In this document: one piece after another, positions 1 through 5,458 of the stretch
Layout of the letters: every line of letters begins with the position of its first letter
How positions within the stretch are numbered: position 1 is the first letter of the stretch
Assembly: GCA_031258335.1 (NCBI GenBank)
Contig: JAIRMY010000026.1
Location: 1 to 6,555, forward strand
Direction of reading: 5' to 3'
Source of the DNA: Spirochaetaceae bacterium
GTDB taxonomy: Bacteria > Spirochaetota > Spirochaetia > Treponematales > Breznakiellaceae
DNA: 6,555 nt
Notes under the pieces: generated by a model
What the model was told of the DNA's origin: nothing
Databases searched by the model: none
What the model saw: the letters and a program-made list of their open reading frames with translations, nothing else
Made by a program: the position numbers and the translations under genes

Positions 1-51
1 ACACCCCATGACAGCCTTTTACAAGAACGCTATATTTGATAAATTGAAATC

Positions 52-1014
52 ATGCGGACAGTTGATTTACTCGTTGTGGGGGCGGGGCCGGCGGGCTTGA
101 GCGCCGCGCAGTATGGGGCGCGTTCCGGTCTCAGCGTCCTTGCCGCCGAGATGGCTGCCATAGGCGGAGAGATGCTTAACATACACAGCATAGAAAACTA
201 TCCCGGGCACGGAGCGGAGAGCGGGGCGGCGCTTGCCGAAACGATGCGCGTTCAGGCGGAGGCGGCGGGGGCGGAATTTGCCGCGCTAAATGCGCGAAGC
301 ATCGCCTGCGATGAGGCGGGCGGCTTTGTTATTGACTTTGACGATTACGGCGGGATCGCGGACTCCGCCGGACAGATAAAGGCCGGGGCGGTAATAATCG
401 CCTCTGGGTCAGAAAGAAAAAAACTCGGCGTACCCGGCGAGGTTGAACTGTACGGATGCGGCGTGTCGTACTGCGCGGCCTGCGACGGCCCGTTCTTCAA
501 AGACAAAAAGATTTTTGTCGTGGGGGGCGGGGATGCCGCTTGCGATGAGGCACGTTTCCTCTCCCGTATAGGCGGGGAGATAATCATGGTACACAGACGC
601 GGGGCTTTGAGGGCGCAAAACGCCGTCGCCGCCCGCGTTTTGAACGACCCGGCGATAAAAGTACGCTTTAACACCGCCGTAATAGAAATAAAAGGCGGCC
701 AAAGAGTCGAATCCGTAGTGATTCAGGATACGCAAAGCGGTAGAACCAGCGAAGAAAGCGCGGATGCCGTATTCATTTTTGCCGGAATAACGCCGCGTAG
801 CGAACTTGCCGCCTCCGCCGGTCTTGAAATCCGGCCCGTCCTTGATCACGCGGGTTTCATCGTAACGGACCAAAGCATGGCAACCGCCGCTCCCGGCATA
901 TTCGCCGCGGGAGATGTGCGGTTATCCCCGTTCCGCCAAGTGGTAACGGCGGCGGGCGACGGGGCGGTAGCCGCGCACAGCGCGGGAAAGTACTTAGAAT
1001 TGAGAAGACGGTGA
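52..1014 (+). CDS. trxB: Thioredoxin reductase (NADPH, FAD-dependent), complete
   Basis: This is a complete 320-residue flavoprotein, the usual length for low-molecular-weight bacterial thioredoxin reductase, a cytoplasmic enzyme that passes electrons from NADPH through FAD and a redox disulfide to thioredoxin. Visible motifs, in order: an N-terminal FAD Rossmann motif GAGPAG (residues 10-15); the redox-active CAAC followed by DG (141-146); the NADPH-domain GGGDAA (158-163); the 2'-phosphate-binding VHRRGALRA (180-188), which points to NADPH rather than NADH; and the C-terminal FAD signature GIFAAGDVR with RQV (282-297). All key residues are present, so it should be active. I see no clear Shine-Dalgarno sequence before the ATG at 52, but the N-terminus aligns naturally with the family. 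No thioredoxin gene is in the window. The last ~15 codons recur, diverged, at 1601-1645. Confidence 0.95.
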   Translation: MRTVDLLVVGAGPAGLSAAQYGARSGLSVLAAEMAAIGGEMLNIHSIENYPGHGAESGAALAETMRVQAEAAGAEFAALNARSIACDEAGGFVIDFDDYGGIADSAGQIKAGAVIIASGSERKKLGVPGEVELYGCGVSYCAACDGPFFKDKKIFVVGGGDAACDEARFLSRIGGEIIMVHRRGALRAQNAVAARVLNDPAIKVRFNTAVIEIKGGQRVESVVIQDTQSGRTSEESADAVFIFAGITPRSELAASAGLEIRPVLDHAGFIVTDQSMATAAPGIFAAGDVRLSPFRQVVTAAGDGAVAAHSAGKYLELRRR

Positions 1015-1027
1015 ACACGTGGGACAC
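967..1027 (+). repeat. Left copy of trxB 3'-end direct repeat
   Basis: The final codons of trxB plus about 13 nt after its stop recur at 1601-1658. Between 973-1014 and 1604-1645 (from GCG CAC to the TGA stop) 36 of 42 positions match. Four of the six differences are synonymous third- or first-position changes (AAG/AAA, TAC/TAT, TTA/TTG, AGA/CGA). Weaker similarity (8 of 13) continues past the stop. The two copies bracket the toxin-antitoxin module. Confidence 0.75.
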
Positions 1028-1030
1028 AAC

Positions 1031-1059
1031 TTGACACATTAGTCTTAACATAATATTAT
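1031..1059 (+). promoter_or_regulatory. Sigma-70-type promoter of the toxin-antitoxin module
   Basis: A perfect -35 hexamer TTGACA (1031-1036) is followed after 17 bp by TATTAT (1054-1059), a five-of-six match to the -10 consensus. The predicted transcription start is near 1066, leaving a leader of only about 14 nt before the antitoxin ATG at 1080. The leader contains the Shine-Dalgarno GGAG at 1069-1072, 7 nt from the start codon. Confidence 0.7.
1050..1059. promoter_or_regulatory. Candidate antitoxin operator (palindrome on the -10 box)
   Basis: ATAATATTAT is a perfect 10-bp palindrome that coincides with the -10 element. Phd/YefM antitoxins are known to autorepress by binding short palindromes overlapping their own promoter, so this is the natural operator candidate. 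An AT-rich 10-mer palindrome can arise by chance, so the role is inferred from position. Confidence 0.4.
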
Positions 1060-1079
1060 ACAAATACTGGAGAAATATT

Positions 1080-1364
1080 ATGGCAATACACCTGAAAAAC
1101 GACATACAATCAATTTCGTACATCAAAACGAACACCGCCGAAATGATGACATATGTAAATGAAAGGAAGACCCCTATTGTCATCACTCAAAACGGGGAAG
1201 CCCGGGCGGTTTTGGTTGATTTAGAAACATATCAGGAGACTCAGGATGCCTTTGCTTTAATGAGTCTTATAAAAATCGCGGAAAAAGATACTCAAAACGG
1301 GAATGTAGAACCGGCAAAAAAAGTATTTTCGGAATTAAAGAAAGAAATAACTGAAAATGCCTGA
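1080..1364 (+). CDS. Type II antitoxin, Phd/YefM family
   Basis: This 94-residue protein has the typical length and layout of Phd/YefM antitoxins. The N-terminal half (about residues 10-60) carries the family pattern: SISYIKTNTAEMM, then NERKTPIVITQNGEARAVLVD, then a conserved ETYQET segment. In the family this half dimerises and binds the operator. The charged C-terminal helix (about 65-94) would wrap and neutralise the toxin. The start is supported by GGAG 7 nt upstream of the ATG at 1080. The gene overlaps the toxin start by 8 nt, the usual arrangement for translational coupling. The gene is intact while its toxin partner is broken, so it is probably an orphan antitoxin. It is much more AT-rich than trxB, which suggests acquisition by transfer. 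Confidence 0.88.
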   Translation: MAIHLKNDIQSISYIKTNTAEMMTYVNERKTPIVITQNGEARAVLVDLETYQETQDAFALMSLIKIAEKDTQNGNVEPAKKVFSELKKEITENA

Positions 1365-1598
1365 AGGAATAGAACAATATATTGTAAATATTACTGCAAA
1401 CGCAAAAAAAGATTTAAGAGAAATAATATCTTATATTGCACAGGATAATCCAAAAACGGCCTTAAAAATATTGGAAAAGATAGAAGCGAAAATAGACACA
1501 TTGGATCATTTTCCGCACAGGGGAGGATATGTCCCGGAATTATAGTAGATTCACGAAGAAATGTACAAGATATATTAATAGAGAGATTAATGAAATGA
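1357..1598 (+). pseudogene. ParE/RelE-type toxin, broken by internal deletion and frameshift
   Basis: From the ATG at 1357 the frame encodes a normal ParE/RelE-type N-terminus: ITANAKKDLREIISYIAQDNP, two helices, then a DHFPHRGGYVPEL segment. It stops at 1543-1545 after 62 residues, whereas the family is about 95-105 residues long. Directly after the stop, in another frame (1542-1598), the sequence reads IVDSRRNVQDILIERLMK followed by TGA, an excellent match to the usual C-terminus of these toxins. The central strands that normally lie between PEL and VDSRR (roughly 30 residues, estimated from family knowledge, containing the conserved arginine/tyrosine core) are missing. The simplest explanation is a deletion of about 90-100 bp, not a multiple of three. 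The product should be inactive. The 62-residue remnant could still bind antitoxin, but that is speculative. Confidence 0.85.
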
Positions 1599-1600
1599 CC

Positions 1601-1660
1601 GTAGCGCACTGCGCGGGAAAATATTTGGAATGGCGAAGACGGTGAACGTAAGGAACACGG
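1601..1660 (+). repeat. Right copy of trxB 3'-end repeat (diverged trxB tail)
   Basis: Read in its own frame (1601-1645) this gives VAHCAGKYLEWRRR plus TGA, against VAAHSAGKYLELRRR plus TGA at the end of TrxB. It matches 36 of 42 positions over the core, and the similarity reaches a short way past the stop codon. One codon is missing near its left end. It begins 2 nt after the TGA of the toxin remnant, so the toxin-antitoxin segment sits exactly between two trxB ends. Differences are mostly synonymous, as expected if this copy came from a separately evolved trxB gene and not from a recent duplication. Confidence 0.75.
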
Positions 1661-3414
1661 AAGCGGGGGTTTGGGGGCTGCAAGCCACCAGGAGAGGGGG
1701 TGGCGGAATACCGCGTACGCGGTATGGAGACAGGGGGAGACTTCCCACTCATTCCCCATTCCTCATTCTCCAAGTTATAGGCTTCCTCTGCCTGACGGCG
1801 GCGGACTGTTTTGCGCTGAGCTTCTTTGACGACGGCGAACCGGAAGCGCTCGCCTCGGCGCTTGTTGGCGCGATGAACGATGAGGCCGCGCTTGCCCAGA
1901 CTTTCATGCTGGGCTGGCGGGATATTTCAGGCGGAGATCCGTCTAACCTGATACTGGAATGGATAGAGAGGCGGCACATAGGCGCGGTTAAGGTTTTTGG
2001 CTGGAATACCGCGGATACCCGGCAGCTTGCTGCCAACATAGGGCTTTTTCAGCGTTTGGCGGCGCGGAACTCGCATTCGACCCCGCTGCTTGTCGCCACA
2101 GACCAGGAGGGCGGACTCGTCCGGCACGTCAAAGGGGATACCAACGATACTCCCGGCGCAATGGCGATAGGGGCATCTGGCTTTCCCGAAGATGCCTACA
2201 AGTCGGGCTACTACATAGGGCGTGAGCTTTCGGTGCTCGGCATCAACATGAATTTTGCCCCAACCGTAGACCTGTACACGAACCATAGCTCCGTGCTTAT
2301 AGGCTCCCGCTCCTTTGGCGACGACCCGGAGTACGCCGGTATTATGGGGACAGCCTTCGCCAAGGGGCTGCTCACGGCAGGCGTGATTCCTACGGCAAAG
2401 CATTTCCCCGGCCATGGTGACACGGAACTCGATTCGCATGGCGTGCTCCCCAGCATAGACGCCCCTTTTGACGTGCTCTGGGACCGCGAACTCGTGCCAT
2501 ACCGTATGCTTGCCAAAGCACGTATACCGGCAGTGATGAGCGGGCACATCGCGTTTCCCAACACCGAAGCAGCCTCCTCGCCGGCCTCGCTGTCAAAATG
2601 GTTTTTGGGTGAAGTACTGAGGACGAGGATAGGCTTTAGAGGTCTCATCGTTACCGATGACATGATGATGAATGGCGCGACCATGAGTACGGGCAGCCTC
2701 TCTCTGGCGGTAAAGCAGGCTCTGCTCGCCGGAAATGACGCGATTATGATGAGCATTACGCCGGCGCTCGACGACCCCGTCTGGGTGAATCTGCTCGCCG
2801 CCATGAGGACGGAGCCTGAGTTCAACGCCCGTGTAAGGGATGCCGCGCGCCGTGTTCTCGAGGTAAAGCTGAAATACCTCCGCGGCGAAAAAGCCGTCCC
2901 GCTCGTGCCTGACATGGAACGGGTGCGTACCCAAGTGCCGAATAAAGAAGGGGCGGCGTTCTTTCAAAACCTCGCCGCGCGCTCGGTAACGCTGATAAAA
3001 AACGACAAGAATCTGATACCGCTTACGGTAGAAAAGGCGGGAAGCCTATTTTTGGCAGGGCAAAACCTTGAGTTTTTTGAACTCGGCAAGAAATATTTTA
3101 ACAATGCGCCGTCTTACTGGTACAGCGCCCCCGCATCCGATGACCTCTTGCAGCGCGCGCGCCGCGCCGATACCATCATCTTTTACCTTTCCAACAGCGA
3201 CGGTATAGAAGTCCTGCGAAGTTTTAGGCCGCTCGGCAAGAAAATAATCGTGTTTTCAGTGTTAAGCCCTGCCTACTTTGACGAAGTCCCCTGGGTGGAC
3301 GCGGCAATCGCCGTCTACGGAAATTCTACCGACTCGCTTTTGGCCGGTTTTTCGGCAATTCTTGGAAAAATACCGGCGCTGGGCGCTGTTCCTTTCTCGC
3401 TAAACAGCCGATAA
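1630..3414 (+). CDS. Exported GH3 beta-N-acetylhexosaminidase (NagZ-like, two-domain); start uncertain
   Basis: The catalytic GH3 domain spans about residues 84-400 (numbered from the ATG at 1630) and carries the NagZ hallmarks: TDQEGGLVR (157-165), GSRSFGDDP (225-233), KHFPGHGDT with DSH (257-270; Asp268/His270 are the expected acid-base dyad) and VTDDMMM (341-347; Asp343 the expected nucleophile). These enzymes release terminal beta-GlcNAc from muropeptides or chitooligosaccharides. A Rossmann-like C-terminal domain (about 430-594) matches the two-domain plan of Bacillus NagZ. A hydrophobic stretch (about 44-56) ending near CFA (60-62) looks like a signal peptide, so the enzyme is probably exported. 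The first 43 residues derive from the trxB-tail copy and the repeat element. No ATG, GTG or TTG lies in frame between 1630 and the signal peptide with a convincing ribosome site, and the next ATG (1873, residue 82) would remove the signal peptide. The original 5' end may have been replaced. Confidence 0.88.
   Translation: MAKTVNVRNTEAGVWGLQATRRGGGGIPRTRYGDRGRLPTHSPFLILQVIGFLCLTAADCFALSFFDDGEPEALASALVGAMNDEAALAQTFMLGWRDISGGDPSNLILEWIERRHIGAVKVFGWNTADTRQLAANIGLFQRLAARNSHSTPLLVATDQEGGLVRHVKGDTNDTPGAMAIGASGFPEDAYKSGYYIGRELSVLGINMNFAPTVDLYTNHSSVLIGSRSFGDDPEYAGIMGTAFAKGLLTAGVIPTAKHFPGHGDTELDSHGVLPSIDAPFDVLWDRELVPYRMLAKARIPAVMSGHIAFPNTEAASSPASLSKWFLGEVLRTRIGFRGLIVTDDMMMNGATMSTGSLSLAVKQALLAGNDAIMMSITPALDDPVWVNLLAAMRTEPEFNARVRDAARRVLEVKLKYLRGEKAVPLVPDMERVRTQVPNKEGAAFFQNLAARSVTLIKNDKNLIPLTVEKAGSLFLAGQNLEFFELGKKYFNNAPSYWYSAPASDDLLQRARRADTIIFYLSNSDGIEVLRSFRPLGKKIIVFSVLSPAYFDEVPWVDAAIAVYGNSTDSLLAGFSAILGKIPALGAVPFSLNSR
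1708..1725. repeat. 18-bp perfect palindrome
   Basis: ATACCGCGTACGCGGTAT is identical to its reverse complement over all 18 positions. It could form a cruciform or RNA hairpin, or be a dimeric protein-binding site. It is not followed by a T-tract, so it is not an intrinsic terminator. It is probably part of the surrounding repeat element. Confidence 0.8.
1750..1770 (+). repeat. Three tandem heptamers (CATTCYY)
   Basis: CATTCCC, CATTCCT and CATTCTC follow each other without gaps. They sit at the junction between the repeat-like element and the hydrophobic part of the hydrolase signal peptide. A 7-bp unit is not a multiple of three, so copy-number changes would shift the frame between the ATG at 1630 and the hydrolase. 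Confidence 0.65.
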
Positions 3415-3423
3415 TCAATAAAT

Positions 3424-4269
3424 ATGGGTAAATTCCCACTGTCCCGCTGGTGGAAAGCGCATGAAATCGAACGTATCTGGCCCGAAACCCTGCTCCGAAT
3501 GAAGGAAGCCTACTATGTGGCGGCCTGTTCCCGTTTCAGAACGATGAACTTCGTCAAGGATCACGCATGGGTGCTGACTTCGGACGGCACGGGGGCAAGC
3601 GCCCTGCTGTTGCACAGCAGGGGTTCCCTGTTCCCTGTTTTCAACGGCAAGACGGACATAAGCCCCCCATTCTTCCTTGAAAGGGTGCTGAAAAATATAC
3701 ACCTGTATTCGCTTCAGGGCCTAACACGGGAAGTGGAAATGCTTGAAGCCATGCTGCTGCCGCTGGGACTGCGGAGCCGCGAGACCATGGACTTCAAACT
3801 CATGGCGCTGGAACAACTCCCCCATCCGGTAAAAACGCCGAAAGGCATCTCGTTCCGCCGTGCCGAAAGAAGCGACACGGAAACGTTGCTCCCGTTGCAA
3901 GCCGCCTACGAAAAAGAAGAAGTCCTGCCCGCCGACTCCACCTTCGACATACGCGCCTGCCGCTACAACCTTGAGCGTATAATCGCAAAGGAAAAGACAC
4001 TGGTCGCGCTGATGGGCGGACGCATCATAGCAAAAATCAACACAAACGCCGAATCGTACTCTCGCTGCCAGTTAGGCGGTGTCTATGTTTTACCCGAATA
4101 CCGCGGGCAGGGCATCGCCTGCTGCCTCACCGCCGCGTTCAGCCGCCTGTTGCTCGCTAAAAACAAAGGTATCAATCTGTTTGTCAATAACAACAACATC
4201 GCCGCCCGAAAAGCCTACTCCCGTTGCGGCTTCAAAGAAATCTCCGACTACCGCATCGTCCACCTCTAA
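3424..4269 (+). CDS. GNAT-family N-acetyltransferase with an extra N-terminal domain
   Basis: This is a 281-residue two-part protein. Residues about 142-281 form a GNAT acetyltransferase domain: an opening strand ISFRRAERSD (142-151), the acetyl-CoA pyrophosphate-binding motif in LPEYRGQGIA (223-232) after the strand LGGVYV, then INLFVNNNN (250-258) and an ARKAYSRCGF helix-strand (261-270) typical of the domain end. Residues 1-135 form a separate domain with an ALLLHSRGSLFPVF strand pair. The whole resembles, from memory, GNAT proteins with a DUF4081-type N-terminal half; this link is an inference. The substrate is unknown. The ATG lies 9 nt after the hydrolase stop codon without a clear Shine-Dalgarno sequence, so it is probably co-transcribed with the hydrolase. 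It may be involved in amino-sugar metabolism, but only context suggests this. Confidence 0.85.
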   Translation: MGKFPLSRWWKAHEIERIWPETLLRMKEAYYVAACSRFRTMNFVKDHAWVLTSDGTGASALLLHSRGSLFPVFNGKTDISPPFFLERVLKNIHLYSLQGLTREVEMLEAMLLPLGLRSRETMDFKLMALEQLPHPVKTPKGISFRRAERSDTETLLPLQAAYEKEEVLPADSTFDIRACRYNLERIIAKEKTLVALMGGRIIAKINTNAESYSRCQLGGVYVLPEYRGQGIACCLTAAFSRLLLAKNKGINLFVNNNNIAARKAYSRCGFKEISDYRIVHL

Positions 4270-4284
4270 CCCGCCAGCGGGTTA
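4267..4284. other. Hairpin on the GNAT stop codon
   Basis: TAACCCGC and GCGGGTTA (4267-4274 and 4277-4284) are perfectly complementary with a CA centre. The stem includes the TAA stop of the acetyltransferase gene. No T-tract follows, so it is not a classical terminator; it may protect the mRNA 3' end. On the minus strand its right arm supplies the TAA that ends a short open frame (4356-4282). Confidence 0.55.
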
Positions 4285-4356
4285 ACGCACCACAATCCCA
4301 ACGACCTCCTCCCGCGTGTAGATTGTGCGCCCAATGGCAACCAGAAAAGAAGTTTT
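4282..4356 (-). other. Short minus-strand open segment, possible gene-end remnant
   Basis: Between two stop codons the minus strand reads 24 codons including VAIGRTIYTREEVVGIVVR before TAA. The composition looks protein-like and GC-richer than the AT-rich stretch next to it. There is no start codon and no recognised family. A 24-codon open segment is easily produced by chance, so this is only a candidate remnant. Confidence 0.2.
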
Positions 4357-4372
4357 TCAATCGCTGCAAAGA

Positions 4373-4413
4373 ACCTATTTCTCCATGGAAAAAAATAGGT
4401 GTATTTTAATTTT
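4373..4413 (+). terminator. Putative intrinsic terminator of the hydrolase-GNAT transcript
   Basis: ACCTATTT (4373-4380) pairs perfectly with AAATAGGT (4393-4400), with a further TCC/GGA pairing possible inside the loop. It is followed by the T-rich GTATTTTAATTTT (4401-4413). The stem is AT-rich and about 100 nt past the acetyltransferase stop, so it may be weak. The T-rich side is on the plus strand. Confidence 0.45.
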
Positions 4414-4663
4414 ACATAATCTTTTTTAAATAATATTTCCTTGTCTCAAATTTTACTATACCCCCCCCCCCCCAACCCCCCTACTACATATATGATTTTC
4501 ATTTCGTGTGAGTATAGCATACAAACCATTTACCCAATATTCATGTTCATGTTGTGGAATATGATATAGAACTACATTTACAATTATACAATCAATGTTT
4601 TTGTAAATCGTTAATATTTTTGATCACTTTAAAATCACAATAAGGATAATTTTCCTTTGCCAT
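4412..4663 (-). pseudogene. Broken class I SAM-methyltransferase fragment (two homopolymer interruptions)
   Basis: An ATG at 4663-4661, only 2 nt after the rsmE stop, opens a frame reading AKENYPYCDFKVIKNINDLQ before TGA at 4594-4592. In a second frame, joined at an A5 run (4602-4598), the text continues at 4596 with IDCIIVNVVLYHIPQHEHEY, then WVNGLYAILTRNENHI, into a G13 tract and TAG (4458-4456). One more A in the A5 run joins the two frames. One more G in the G13 tract (or two fewer) would extend the second to a TAA at 4414-4412. The joined text fits the middle of a class I methyltransferase: post-motif-I AKENYP...F, then D-x-II-x-x-VL-x-HIP and an LYAIL helix. Motif I, the glycine-rich SAM-binding loop, is absent, so it is a truncated remnant. 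It is far more AT-rich than rsmE. The coding nature is moderately supported; the family is an inference. Confidence 0.5.
4461..4481. repeat. Homopolymer tract C13-AA-C6 (G6-TT-G13 on the minus strand)
   Basis: There are thirteen consecutive C residues (4461-4473), two A, then six C (4476-4481). Tracts of this length are prone to slipped-strand length changes and are used for phase variation in several bacteria, including poly-G tracts in Treponema pallidum promoters. Here the tract lies inside the minus-strand methyltransferase remnant and would encode a glycine run. It is also the kind of site where sequencing length errors are common. Confidence 0.9.
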
Positions 4664-4665
4664 TT

Positions 4666-5403
4666 TTATTGATTGTTGCGTAGCGTTTCCAACGCGGAGA
4701 CGGCGGCAACGCAGGCCGTTTCGGTACGCAGGGCGCGATTTCCCAGAGAAAGCCGCTTAAAACCGGCGAGGCTGAGCTGCCGGCGTTCCATCTCAGACCA
4801 GCCGCGTTCAGGTCCTACCGCCAGCGTAATCGGTCCCTGAGCGGGCGCTTCATCGCCAAAGCCGCCATCAGGCTCCACGTTGTCGCAGGCTATGAGGTTG
4901 ATGCCGCCGCCCGCAGCATTGGGTTTAGGCATCTTTTCCAGCCAGTCTTTTACCGAGGAGAATACATCGAGGCGCGGCAGCGTCGTGTCCCGCGCCTCTA
5001 CCGCCCCTTCAATCAGCGCGGCGCGCGCCCCGCCGTCCGAGAGCAGCGTTGTTTTAAGGTAGTTCTTGTCGCCAAGCTCGCAGGCGACAAGGTGTACCGC
5101 TTCAACGCCCATGTTTGAAAGATCGCGCAATAGGCGGCGCGTCTGTATGGGGCGGGGAAAACCTACTGCCACCGTTATACGGAGGCGCGGCGGGGGAGAT
5201 TCCGTCAAATCAAGTGAAAAAACAACATCTCCCTCAGCGGAAACCGCTTCTATACGGCCTTTCCCGCGCTTTCCCCAGAGTATGCCGGCGTCAAATTCGT
5301 CCCCCGCCTTTTTATGCAGGGTTTTTACCAGGTGTATGGCGCGGGCATCCCGTTTTTTCAGCGGCAGGGCGGCCTCACATTCTTCAAATAGGATTAGATT
5401 CAC
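4666..5403 (-). CDS. rsmE: 16S rRNA (uracil1498-N3)-methyltransferase RsmE
   Basis: The 245-residue protein has the length and motifs of RsmE, a SPOUT-class (knotted) methyltransferase that methylates N3 of U1498 in 16S rRNA of the small ribosomal subunit. An N-terminal PUA-like part (about 1-70) contains HLVKTLHKKAGDEFDAG. The SPOUT domain (about 73-245) includes VGFPRP (79-84), LAVGPERGWSEMER (194-207) and the SAM-binding knot segment LGNRALRTETA (220-230). GPERGW replaces the more common GPEGGF, a variant I associate with some spirochaete and proteobacterial RsmE. The start is GTG at 5403; an in-frame TAG at 5415-5413 leaves no upstream alternative. The upstream membrane-protein gene ends 55 nt before, so the two may be co-transcribed. 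A three-codon ORF (ATG at 5411 to TGA) overlaps the GTG. Confidence 0.93.
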   Translation of the reverse strand: MNLILFEECEAALPLKKRDARAIHLVKTLHKKAGDEFDAGILWGKRGKGRIEAVSAEGDVVFSLDLTESPPPRLRITVAVGFPRPIQTRRLLRDLSNMGVEAVHLVACELGDKNYLKTTLLSDGGARAALIEGAVEARDTTLPRLDVFSSVKDWLEKMPKPNAAGGGINLIACDNVEPDGGFGDEAPAQGPITLAVGPERGWSEMERRQLSLAGFKRLSLGNRALRTETACVAAVSALETLRNNQ

Positions 5404-5458
5404 AGGTTCATGCTACACGGAAAACGAGGCTTGTAAAAGACTTAAATACGGTACGCCG

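Larger units (their letters stand above)
1661..1771. repeat. Repeat-like intergenic element with hairpins and G-runs
   Basis: This stretch does not look like native coding sequence. It contains a hairpin (arms 1672-1679 and 1683-1690, loop GCA, one G/A mismatch), four runs of five G (1665-1669, 1673-1677, 1696-1700, 1733-1737), an 18-bp palindrome and a short tandem repeat, listed separately. Together they resemble a dispersed extragenic repeat unit, which is inferred from structure because no second copy lies in the window. The reading frame of the downstream hydrolase stays open through it. Confidence 0.5.

Noticed and set aside
1..51. Two short open segments before trxB: a frame ending in TGA at 37-39, and one from the ATG at 8 that runs into trxB
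   Set aside because: Too short to tell a gene end from chance; neither gives a recognisable protein, and the ATG-8 frame stops inside trxB in a shadow frame.
857..1186. Minus-strand open frame across the trxB end and antitoxin promoter
   Set aside because: It crosses a clear promoter and two well-supported plus-strand genes and has no recognisable motifs.
1661..1740. G-quadruplex formed by the four G5 runs
   Set aside because: Loops of about 18 and 32 nt between the later runs exceed the usual limit for stable folding; recorded only as part of the repeat element.
1927..2967. Long minus-strand open frames opposite the GH3 hydrolase (up to about 234 codons)
   Set aside because: They lie opposite a gene with full catalytic motifs in GC-rich DNA, where shadow frames are common, and their translations show no domain.
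4267..4284. The stop-codon hairpin as an intrinsic terminator
   Set aside because: No T-tract follows the stem; the hairpin at 4373-4400 with its T-rich tail is the better terminator candidate.
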